This document shows, piece by piece, positions 32,537-43,131 of a DNA stretch of 64,000 bases. Origin of the DNA: Sclerotinia nivalis (taxonomy: Eukaryota; Ascomycota; Leotiomycetes; Helotiales; Sclerotiniaceae); NCBI GenBank assembly GCA_029531795.1, contig JAPEIS010000001.1, positions 4,650,001 through 4,714,000 on the forward strand. The letters run 5' to 3'. The notes below the pieces were generated by a model that ran no database searches, was not told where the DNA came from, and was given only the letters and a program-made list of their open reading frames with translations. The position numbers and the translations under genes are program-made. Every line of letters starts with the position of its first letter. Positions within the stretch are counted from its first letter, which is position 1.

Positions 32537-34205
32537 ATGGAGATGGAAACTTTAATATACTCCATAGCCTTGGCATGTTGGACATGGTATTTCTTTATCC
32601 TACTCGTACAGGGGATAGGTTCTACTCAATTGTAAGATTCCTACTAATACTACTCGAATCATAGCCACACCGAATTCTAACATATCGGTGCCTTCAAGGT
32701 TTCGTCACTACTCTTCGAATCCAAAGCCTGCCATCTCTCCAAATTTAGATATCGATGATATTCCCCATATTACAATTCTACGACCAGTCAAAGGACTTGA
32801 GCCACAGTTATATGAATGCCTCGCGGCCACATTTAGACAGACATACCCAGCGGAAAAATTAACGATATACTTTTGTATTGGCTCATCCACCGATCCTGCA
32901 TACCCAGTTCTTCAGCGTCTGCTGGCAGACTTTCCTCAATTCGATGTAAAGATTTTCATAGAAGAGCAGGATCCAAATTTGAGTGGTCATGGAGGGGAGG
33001 TTGGCAATCTTGGTCCTAATCCCAAGATTCGAAATATGAGTCGCGGATACAGAGAGGCAAAGGGAGATATTGTATGGATAATCGATTGCAATGTCTGGGT
33101 TGGAACTGGTACTGCTGGACGAATGGTTGACAAATTATGTGGCTTTAAGGCAGATGGCACCAAGGCAACACCTTACAAATTCGTTCACTTACTACCATTA
33201 GTTGTAGATACAGTTGGAACCAGCACAATTGAAGAGACTGAAGGACTTCTCACCGCCGGACAGCAAGTCTCATCCACAAATTCAATGACCTCCAACATTT
33301 CAATTGTACCCAAACACGAGTCCAACTTCGATGCAAGCGCAAGGATTGGCGGTGGCCGTTTCGAAGAATCTTTCATGGCATCATCACATGCGAAGTTCTA
33401 CACTGCAATCAACACAGTTGCAATTGCGCCTTGCATTGTTGGCAAATCAAACATGTTTAGACGATCTCACTTAAATTCTCTTACCTCCACATCTCCTGAT
33501 TATGCTCCGGGAATCGACTTTTTCTCGGAGAACATTTGCGAAGATCACTTGATTGGAGACTTGTTATGGCGAAAGCAAGTACCGGAAGAAAAGGCAGGGG
33601 AAAAGTGGAATAAGCACGGTTTGGTTCTTGGCGATTTGGCTATCCAACCGATGGCTGGTATGTCAATTCGAGAATATATTGCACGTCGAGTACGTTGGCT
33701 CAGGGTTCGAAAATGGACTGTTACACTGGCCACATTTGTTGAACCTGGAGTCGAACCCCTCTTATGCTCAGCTTATGGCTCTTTCGCAATTACGACATTA
33801 CCTTGGTTTCATGAAAATTTGGGTGTGCCTCGGACATGGCTTGCTTTTGCCATAGTTTGGTTGTCAAATGTTGTTGCTTGGATGACACTTGATTGGTTTG
33901 TCTATGCCAACCTTCATTCTGGTGCTCCTATTGAGCTGGATGCAGATACGCCTTCCTTCGCACAACCTCCGCGGAGTGGGTTCAGAAGGCCTTTCAAAGA
34001 GTGGGCATCTGCATGGCTCGGCAGAGAGATTCTTGCGTTACCCATATGGACATGGGCTTGCCTTGGTGGAACAACGGTGATGTGGAGAGGCAAAAAATTC
34101 CGCGTTAACCTCGATATGAAAGTGGTCGAGATTAAAGATGGGAAAAAATCATCCACTCCTGAAATAGAAAATGGCCGCTCGTACAGTAAAGATAGACAGG
34201 ATTAA
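32537..34205 (+). CDS. GCS: Ceramide glucosyltransferase (GT21)
   Basis: Exon 1 32537-32631 encodes a signal-anchor helix (METLIYSIALACWTWYFFIL). A 67-nt intron with a CTAAC branch point 18-22 nt before the AAG acceptor leads to exon 2, 32699-34205. The total is 533 residues. The nearer TAG acceptor at 32664 was rejected because it closes the frame. GT21 motifs are present: TILRPVKGLEPQLYECL, the D1/D2 region with VWIIDCNVWV, D3 in NICEDHLIG, and the (Q/R)xxRW motif as ARRVRW. C-terminal hydrophobic helices follow. The enzyme moves glucose from UDP-glucose to ceramide, making glucosylceramide in the Golgi or ER membrane. Fungal glucosylceramide is a plasma-membrane and cell-wall lipid linked to growth and virulence in several species. 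Confidence 0.92.
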
Positions 34206-35135
34206 ACGTCCTTGTACAAAAATCAGCTAATACCCGATAATGACACTGCTTTTTGGCTTTGCCTAGACCGCGTAAAACGACTAATAAACGACAGTGACAT
34301 TTCTTTACATATGCCGGTACAAGTGCCAATCCGGGGTCCCCTCACTCTGCAAAAAAGGACCGATCAATGTCATGGGAATATTCCCACCTTATTTTCCAGC
34401 ATTCCAATCCTATTAAAATCTCATAAAAATCACCCCTCGAATTATCGCAGATTGCTTACCGTTTGCCTAGCGATAGAGCTTCGCGAACGACTATTAGCCT
34501 TACCTTATATGCTATCCTTTTCATGTTTCTTCCTCCACATTTTATATTGGGTGTTGGTTTGGGCATCACCACACAGTCCCTCTGGAGCCCTGCATACCTT
34601 CTTTCTGCAGTCATACGTGTCATCCAATCTCCTTCCTCTTTTCTTTCAATGAACAATACCTCGCTTTATTGTTCTCCCCTTTCCTTCTAGCATCTCCTTA
34701 ACAATGGCGTGTTTGAATTCGCATCATAGGTACATTTCCCATCCCCTTCACGCCGCATCCCAAAGTCCCAAAATCCACTGGGCAGCACCCCATATCCGAA
34801 TTTATAATCATGTTCGGATCTTGGCCCTGGGACACAATATGTATGTTGCCTGCGCCCCACTTGTACGTTTTATTTCAAAAGTCGCCCGCCTTGATGATCG
34901 CGAAATCAAAGTAGATTACAGATATCTGAGGAAAAAGTACGAAGGCTGTGCCGCGACTGTGTTGATCGGTGCTACGTTTTTGTTCAAGTGAAAGCTGTTG
35001 TACTTACGTGCCCTGCATATGTGCTCGAGTGCCACAACTGAGGGTCTAATTAACTGATTAAGAATGCATTGCGTGGGAGGAATGGGCAGCATAAAGTCAG
35101 TGAGGATGAAAGGAAATGGTGAGGAGGGGAATTAG
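34206..35135. other. Intergenic region
   Basis: Pyrimidine-rich in part (34450-34690). Several frames are open, for example 34704-34991, but none has a motif. A first exon of the next gene may be hidden here. Confidence 0.35.
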
Positions 35136-35749
35136 AAGTTGAAATCGAAATCTTCCTCGCGGGGAATTCATAAGGGCAAAAAAGATCCGAAAAAGTATAT
35201 TGTCGACGTACCAGATAATAAGGAAGAGGTTGTTAGAGAAGACCGATTTGAAGAAGAGGTATTTGGGCCGTGGTCGGATTGGTTCTGGAGTGAAGATTAT
35301 CAGGTCTTTTATAGAGGGAGGCTGGATGTCAATGGTGGGTCCATTTCTCTTTTTTCCTTTGCCCTGTTAGTCCCAGGGGTGATACAAGTTTTTTCTCTTT
35401 TTTCTTTGTCATTTGCTTTGCTCTGATCTGATTTAGTTACCAACAGTACTTCAACTAAACTTAACTAATTACATGCATGGCAGATATGTTGGACTACGAA
35501 TACGACAACAAAGTTCCGAACCGCGAAACACCGCGCTTTGTACCGCCGATCAATATCGAATTTGTGGAGAGTGAGGAAGTTATGCTGGAAGTTGCGATGG
35601 AGCTCCCGGATGTAGAAGGAGAGGAATATACGTGGATGATGGGAAGTTCTGGGAATATGAAGATGGGTGTGATGGAGGGGGCAGAGGTGCAAGGCGTGGA
35701 AAAAATAAAAGGGAAAGGTGAAAATGAGGGGCTCAAGGTGTGTGCATGA
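35136..35749 (+). CDS. Small unknown acidic protein, 5' end uncertain
   Basis: Two exons are supported: one up to 35334 and one from 35484 to 35749, joined by a 149-nt phase-1 intron (GTGGGT donor, GGCAG acceptor). Together they encode about 154 residues. There is no in-frame ATG at the left end: the frame opens after a TAG at 35133-35135 that could be an intron acceptor, so a first exon upstream is probably missing. The chain is basic at first (KSKSSSRGIHKGKKDPKK), then has FGPWSDWFWSEDYQVFYRG and an acidic Glu/Met-rich second half. The Trp/Tyr-rich centre and steady reading across the intron argue for a real gene. I do not recognise the family. Confidence 0.5.
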
Positions 35750-37017
35750 TAGGTTTTCATTTTGTGTGGAGTTGGGTTGGATCTCATGAGGTATAGGATC
35801 GGAATATTAGTGGGAAACAGACGGGGATGAATATAGAGGACGCAGGCAAAGAAGGTATGCGCGCGTCAAAGTTTCCATGTGAGAAATGAGGTAGCTTACG
35901 AAAGACTAGCGAATAAGGAGTCGACAGTTGCCAAAGATTATGAGAAGAGGCATGGAGGAAGGAAACGTTGAGGAAACATTGAATTGTATTATGCGATATG
36001 GCGTTCGATCACGGGCCTGGAGGTCTGGGAATTGTATGCCGGATTTTACGGTTAGTCCTTGGAATCAATGTTTTATGTACTAATTCAATAAGATTCTTTA
36101 CTGCTCTGAACTTCTTCATCTTTGGTGTGCTGTTATATTGTGTATAGTGAAAGAGTAAATAGGGGCTTCGCTTCGATGATTTCAGGAGCATGAAATCCGG
36201 AGGAATGTAACTCATGTCTCGATGGCCTAAGTTGAGGAAGCGGAAGTTCAATATTTGTAGCAGCTCGAGTCATGTGGAGACATGGTAAATGGCCTGCTTG
36301 ACGGACATATATTGCAATACTACGTCGTAGATAACCATATCATTGAATGAATGAACCCCCAATTTCAAATTTGAGAAACGGTTAATTTCAACGAAGATCG
36401 TGATTGTAAGTCTATTACCTCCATACTACATTCCGTTCCGGAAAGTGGATGACTATGCATATCTTTTTCTGGAAAGTCGGTCATGCAAATGTAGTTGAGA
36501 TTACAATATGAATTTCATAGAAGTGAAATCGAAGGCGGGCTTGGCAGCTATGTGCTCCCCCTCTCTTCCCGTATGATGCGGGGTTGGATCTCCTGCAATG
36601 ATTGTGTTGGGTATATCCAGAGCATCACGAAATCGCTGTTAATCTTCATGCTGAGGACATGATGGACATTCTTCTGAAGTGGAGATTCAGGTAGGTGATA
36701 CTATATGATCCATGAATATTGTATCTTATATCGCGAGTGTTGTCGCAGATTTTGATGCTTTGCACTCTAAAGACATAGATACAATCATATAGTAGTATCA
36801 TTCGAGTATATCATAGTATACTGTCTCCCTGTATTTGAGTTGGTGGAATTAATATATAAGTTTTTGAAATTGAATTGCAACTTTGAGTACCTAGGTATCT
36901 ACCAAATACTTCCATCTATCGAAGCACAAACGCCATATTATGACACCTCACTCCTAGACTCCCTCCCTTAGCCCGTCAACATGACGATTTGAATTTCCTC
37001 TCCCAACATCTCACTCT
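35750..37017. other. Intergenic region
   Basis: 1.27 kb between the small unknown gene and the 3' end of SGT1. I see no supported gene on either strand. Confidence 0.4.
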
Positions 37018-38307
37018 CTACCATTTCTTTGCTTCAACTCCCTCCGGTGGATTCGTCTCAACGGGGCCCTTCTTGACATCAGCCCAATTGGTGCTCAATG
37101 CAGTACCATTACTTTCTTGGAAACTCTTCATCATAGCCCTCTTAGTATCTGGATCAGCATCTTTATAGAGTTTCTTGAAGAAGGCATTCATTGGATCACC
37201 ATCTTCATCGTCATCGTCTCCAGTTGTTTCCTTGCCTCCTTCTTTCTTCTCGGACTTGAGAGCTGATGATGCGAGGGCATCCCAGTCTTTGGGTCCATTG
37301 CGAGATGAGGTTGGATAGGATGGGGCCTTTCCGGCCGTGGGATTAAGAACGGCAGCTGGAATTTCTGATTTCTTTTCCTCGGTAGAATTGCTGATGATGG
37401 GCTCGGTTCCTTCCAAAGTAGACCACTTCAGTCCTTGCTTTGACTTTTGTAAATCAATTTCGACTTTGTTTGGAGTGATATTGAACTTGCTTTGGGCAGG
37501 ATCGATTTGAGCGAAGAGTGGTGAAGCTGTGAAATCGTATGTAGTGCCAGTTTCTCCAATTGGAAATGAAACTTCAACCTGTGACGTATTAGCTTGTGTG
37601 GATTTTTGATCTCCATGATTCCCATACCTGTCCCTCTTCGATCGTGATTTGTGCAGTATCTTTCGCAACGCCCTTTGCGAAAATAGTAATAGTAACCTTC
37701 GAGCTTGATTGAAACCATCTGTAAAATCTGGTTAGCTTTCTGACTGTTACCCGGACAATTGGTATACATACTCGTGTCTAATCTTTTCCTTTGGAGTAGT
37801 TGCTGGAGCCGATACTGGAGTAGCTGAAGGAGCAGCCGACTTTTCAGGTGCTTTGCCCTTCTCCACCTTGGCAACCTGTTTTTCAGGAATCTCCTTCACA
37901 GTACACTTATTACACTCAGCCTCCTCGCCACCGGCATTATCATAATCGGCCTTGACCTTTGCCTGCCAAAGAGTTAACCCCTTCTCCTTCTCATTCTTCT
38001 GTCTGCACCAATTCAAACACAATCTCGCATCTCCGAATCTGCCTAGACCATGAAGAGCAACCGCACGACGGAATTGTGCTGTAGCGATGAGTTCGCGACG
38101 AGAACGAGCAACAGCTGCATGGACAGCAGCGTCAGCATCCGCGAGAGCTGCTTCGTGATTTTTGGCGCGTTGGTATGCTGTGGAGCGGAGGATGAAGTAG
38201 TTTGGGGAGGCCGGGTTTTCAGCGATAGCTTTGGTTAAGTATGTAATAGCCGCGGGGTAATCTTTCTTATCGATGGCGGCAGATCCGAGGGCTGCTTGGG
38301 ATGCCAT
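37018..38307 (-). CDS. SGT1: Co-chaperone SGT1
   Basis: Exons 38307-37772, 37718-37628 and 37578-37018 give 395 residues. The three classical parts are in order: an N-terminal TPR region (ITYLTKAIAENPASPNYFILRS onward, residues 1-115), a CS domain starting at KIRHEWFQSSSKVTITIFAKG and running to LKWSTLEG, and a C-terminal SGS region with NAFFKKLYKDADPDTKRAMMKS and NWADVKKG. SGT1 is an Hsp90 co-chaperone that links Hsp90 to Skp1-containing ubiquitin ligases and kinetochore assembly. In organisms with NLR proteins it also stabilises these. Both introns are short (53 and 49 nt). All three domains are complete and length is normal for the family. Confidence 0.95.
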
Positions 38308-38781
38308 GCTGGATGTCGGGTATATCTTTTGGATTTATGTGTGTCGGAAATTTTTGATTGTGATGTCCAAAGAAAAATGCACGGAAGCCGTGGAATGACC
38401 TCTTTTTATAATTGTTCTGTTGGTATTTGGACTCGAAAGTTCGATGCCCCAGCCTCGTCGGTAGCCTGTAGTGTAGTACTGAGAGCGCTGTACCAATCAA
38501 AAAGTTTCATTTATTGCTAAGATTGGCGGGGTAAGATAACCTAAGCTTGGTTTAGCGCTAGACTCGGCCGTGGATCCACTATACCTTTAGAACCAAAATG
38601 TTTAATTCACTTCGCGCTTGGGTTCTTAATTTAAGAATCATTTTCTTCACTGTGATTGCTGTCAATTAAAGCTCAATGAGAATTATGTAGGCGCTGAGAA
38701 GTCAAATTGTCATTATTACATTGAGCTATTATATATTCATAATCATCCACCATTCCCCAAATAGCTTCCTCCCTCGTATCA
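38308..38781. other. Intergenic region
   Basis: SGT1 promoter and ERG7 3' region. No coding signal. Confidence 0.5.
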
Positions 38782-41135
38782 TTAGAGAAGCTTAACATCA
38801 CCATATTTCTTGGCAAACATCCCCAAAGCTTTCATGGGAAAGATGAACTTGTAATTAGGGTATGAGATCATGCAACTTTTGTTGAACACACCCTCAATAG
38901 CTTCTTGTAACCACTCTCCATTTGCTTGCTGTCTACTCATGATGAGCTTCAGTCCTTTCTCGATTGGTGTACGATCTGGGTAGTTGGCCTCAATTAAAGC
39001 AATGCATGCCCAAGCTGTCTGTACAACCTGGGAACCGGATGGATGCTCGATATATTTTGCTTGTTCGCAGGACTAAAGAGTTGTTAGCATTATATATATT
39101 CATGACAGGGGATACACATACTTTATAGCTTTCAGACCATCCACCATCACTTCTTTGTTTTGAAATGAAGAAGTCACATCCTTTTCTTACATGCTCACTG
39201 TTCTCGTAGGTTTCTCCAATACTTGCAAGACTCTCAAGAGCGAACATTCCTGCGTATGTGAAACAAATGCCCCAACTACCATACCAGCTACCATTAGCAT
39301 ATTGAGCCCTTCTGATATATTCAATAGCTCTACTCTTGAATGCTTTGATTTCTGATGCGCGATAATCCGGGTAGTATTTCGTGAAGAGAGATAACGCAGT
39401 GACCACAGCAGTTGTGCATTCAGGGTAATCATATTCGATCATAATCCTACCAAACACCTCGGCCGCATTCAACATTTCCAATTTCTCTGAGCCCCGAGTT
39501 GGTTCGTATGACGCGCAGCCACCAGATTTGTTCTGATAAGTGAGAAGGGTATCAATGGCGTCGAAGATGCGTTGATCTTCAAGCAAAGTCGGATATCCAG
39601 GAGTTCTTTGCAAAAGTATAACAGCTTTTAACGCTTCAGAGATACAATCGCTAACAGCATATCCTTGATCTTTATTACTGAAACCCCAAGCCCCTTTTCG
39701 TTGCTGGCGGTAGCAAATTTCTTGATCGTCAACATTCTCTCGAATTTGCTGATCTTCAAGAAATTCGAGTGCTTTAGTTAGCATTGGTCTCCATCTTGCA
39801 TCCTCAGCCAAACCGGCATCCATCACGGCTTGTATTAAGAATGCCGTGTCCCAGCACTGTACTCCGTTCGTTCCATTCATCAGCATACCCTCGTCCTTAA
39901 CCCACATAAAGTCAGCCATTCTTTCTCGATGCCTTTGCACGGAATATGCATTGGGTCCCTCTCGGATATAGCATGCAAGAAAATTCATGGGTCCATTGAC
40001 CGGTCCGAGATTGGAGAAATCGGTATTCTTATCTTCCATTTGAATTAACTTGAACACCCAATCTTCAGCTTGCTTGGCTAATGCATCAGTCCGGAGATAC
40101 GGGTTGTAGATATTGACAAGAAACCAGTTTGCTGTGTTCAGGAGCCATGACTTTGGGTGATAATTATCTATCGGATGAATACTGTTTCTGTTTCCAGCCC
40201 AATCTATAGCGGTATATGGTTCTACGAACAATTCCTGTCGTAGTTGCTCAACAATGGGTGTTGGTTTGTATGTGAATTTCTTAGACCAGATGAATGACAT
40301 TGGTGCATAAACTTGGCGCATGTGAATCCACCATCTCCATGGATGAAAAGGTACCCAATCAGGCAACAACCAGAACTCCGGTGGCACGGGATTGACAATA
40401 TCCCATTGACACACACCAAGTACGCTCAGCCAGAACTTTGCCCAATGCGGTCCATTTTTGGCACCACCAAGCTTGTGTAATGTTCCTCTAGCTTTGACCA
40501 TTCGTTCATCCTCTTCGCTGACCCCAACCAATCGGAGAACTGTATAATTCATGGCAGTCCCAAAAACACTGCTCTCTCCCTCAATATGTAATCCCCATCC
40601 TCCATCATCCGGGTGTGCTCGTGCAAAGAGGTAATTCTTTATTTCGGTTGCAACATGATCGGGGATTGGAGTTTCGGTGACAGTCCAAGTGATAACCAAG
40701 CCAGGAAGTAAAAACATTGGTCCACCATATTCACATGCCCAGTTCCCAGGAGGAAGTTGAAGGTATTGGAAGAAATCGAGGCAATTGTTGACGGAATCTA
40801 GAGGACTTTGCGCTTTAGGAAGATCGGGTAGATCCTATTCATATCATTAGCAACTATGTTAAAGCCTAGTACAATGTTCCTACAGTCGGCAGCCCCAAAA
40901 AATACTTGTCCGCAGTTGTTTGAGGCCATTCGGCAGCATCTTCGTCATTCTCAAGGTAATGCCAGGTTTGCCTACCTCTTTCGTCGAGTAAACGCCATCG
41001 AGAATAATCGGTACGTTCTTGCAACTTTGGTCGTTTCGTAGATTGTGTAGCAATTGAGGAATCTAATGATCTCTTTTCTCCCGTCTTTACCTGATTCTCG
41101 TTGCCGCCCAGTGTATTAATCTTCGTTCGTGCCAT
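38782..41135 (-). CDS. ERG7: Lanosterol synthase (oxidosqualene cyclase)
   Basis: Exons 41135-40884, 40834-39122 and 39072-38782 (two phase-0 introns of about 50 nt) give 751 residues. The N terminus has the fungal signature [22 protein letters not shown]-type repeats are scattered along the chain ([35 protein letters not shown]). The catalytic acid lies in [13 protein letters not shown]. The enzyme cyclises 2,3-oxidosqualene to lanosterol in ergosterol synthesis, at the ER or lipid droplets. Oddity: the usual DCTAE active-site motif reads DCISE here; the catalytic Asp and its Cys neighbour are kept. The length and terminal exons are complete, so it should be active. Divergent from SPO11 with about 345 bp between start codons. 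Confidence 0.93.
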
Positions 41136-41479
41136 GATAAGAAATGTTGAATTGGAATTGATCTATGAGCTGTCAAAAGATCAATTGTACGATTCTAAAT
41201 TATGGATCTTTCACAATCCATGGGTAATGTATGGGCGGTCAGGAATGGCAGTTCGGGGTCCACCTTAGCGTAAGTCCACCTTTTTCTAGGCTCTCGTCTC
41301 CCGTCTCCCGTCTCCCGCCTCCCCGCATCTCCAAATGTTCCAAATTTAGACATCTCACATCAATCATTAATTACAACATTCACATACGAAGTATATCATG
41401 TGAAATCGCTTCTCGGACATCCGCAATTGATAATTATGCACTTCGAGCAAATACATTTCGAATCAACGTCGAGGATGCC
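41136..41479. other. Shared upstream region of ERG7 and SPO11
   Basis: A short divergent promoter region. The SPO11 frame is open upstream to 41231, but the ATG at 41480 is the more natural start. A repeat of the type CTCCCGT occurs at about 41290-41320. Confidence 0.5.
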
Positions 41480-43131
41480 ATGGACTTTGATCTTTTACAG
41501 GACATTTTGAAAGACGCGTCGTATTCATCGTCTCAATTGCTACATAATTTACCTTCCAGCAGACTAATAAGTGAAACTCGTTTTGTAGATCACAGTGACC
41601 ACAGTGATCACAGCGATCACCGGCAATTTGCGATATCTCATGACGCAGCTCACAGTAACAATACCAGTTTGTCGACATCGCCAACATCGACACCTGTGAA
41701 AAGTGAAAACTTTGATCCTGAAAACATTTCCGTGTCATCTTACCAAGCAGGATCTGCCATATCAAAGATTGAGGAGATTTACGAAGCCATGACAGACTGT
41801 ATCATCGGGCGAAGGAAACAGTTTTCTTTCGATCTGAAATCTCGAAATCTCAGCTTAAGAAATGCAACTGAAGACAACAGAGAACTTCCCATTTCGAGGA
41901 GTAGAGTTGTGCAGTTTCCGAATGCCTCCCCTCGAGAAGCGTGGAAATTTAGTAGGTTGGAGATTCTTCCTTGGTAACCCATACTAATACCAATTTAGCT
42001 GCTTTGCTACGAATAGTGACGCTTTCTCATGAGGCACTTGTCACTGGCAACATCATTACGAAAAGGTATGCCATTGCCGTTGAGTGGCAATGTCTCTTTC
42101 AAACTGACTGTTCATAATCAGAGACATGTATTATCGAGATCCGGAACTCTTTACGAAACAAGCAATCGTGGATAGTTTTGTGGATGACATCGCCTACACC
42201 CTTGGATTGAAGCGTGATGCTATGAATGTGGTCAGTGAATTTCGTCGCAAAACCGCTTTTTTCCATCTCTCACTCGTACTCCACAGGTGGCAGCCGCCAA
42301 AGGGTTAGTCGCAGGCTCGTTTGCTATCAGAAGAAGGAACAAGTCCGTCATTGACTATTCAACAGCGGCAGATGTTGGCACACCGTACTACCTTATTTTA
42401 TGTTTTTACTAATCTTCTTAGTCACAATTGGTGCCGTGGGTCAGAGAAATTGAAGAGATTGACCTCTCGCAGGTCAAATGGATATTGGTGATTGAGAAAG
42501 AGGTTGTACACGTTAATTTGCGGGGTTGCAACATCTCTGACGCCATATAGGCTACCTTTCGCACATTGGCAGAAAAACGATACTGGGAATATTCGGTCTC
42601 AGGGAAAGGGATATTACTCACAGTTCGTCGACTCATTTTGTGGTATTTCCTTGATCCTAATAATTCTAGGCTAAAGGTTATCCTGATATACAAAGTCGAC
42701 AATTTGTCCACTATCTGGCAGAACATCATCCATTGATACCAATATATGCCCTGGTAGACTTTGATCCTGATGGCATAGGTATCATGTCCACATACAAACA
42801 CGGCTCTGTCGCGCTCGCCCATGAAAACGAAGATCTATCAGTTCCTTCGATACGCTGGCTTGGGCTTAAAAGCACGGATATGATGCAAGGAGGGGAAGAA
42901 GATGAAGGCCTACTCAAATTGACGAAAAGAGATAGGCGACTCGCTGTGAGGATGCTGCAGAGGGACGTATGCCTGGATAATGGAGTTGAGAAGGAATGGA
43001 GAAGACAACTTCAAATCATGTTGATGCTAAATACAAAGGCAGAAATCCAAGTCATTGGTAATGGCGACCTGTTAGAGACCTGGCTCAATGGAGAGCTAGG
43101 AAAGCAAACCAATAGAGCGGAAGTATCATAA
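41480..43131 (+). CDS. SPO11: Meiotic double-strand-break protein Spo11
   Basis: Seven exons: 41480-41951, 41999-42065, 42122-42230, 42287-42373, 42422-42502, 42551-42622 and 42670-43131, giving 449 residues in one frame. It has the topoisomerase VI A-like pattern: winged-helix region with the catalytic tyrosine in TKRDMYYRDPELF (second Tyr, residue 184, by comparison with budding yeast Y135), a Toprim glutamate in VIEKEATF and the Toprim DxD in YALVDFDPDGIG. Spo11 makes the DNA breaks that start meiotic recombination. Splice joins at VIEKE/ATF and LLT/AKGYPD are fixed by conserved protein sequence, yet their donors are weak (GTTGTA, GTTCGT), as are two others (GTCAGT, GTTGGC). The first 100 or so residues before the conserved part are variable and include an HSD repeat. 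Confidence 0.9.

Noticed and set aside
32665..32698. Nearer TAG acceptor for the glucosyltransferase intron at 32664
   Set aside because: It closes the frame within a few codons; the AAG acceptor at 32698 keeps the frame and fits the CTAAC branch point.
34704..34991. Plus-strand frame that might be a first exon for the small gene at 35136
   Set aside because: No donor gave a convincing in-frame join, so it was left out of the gene model.
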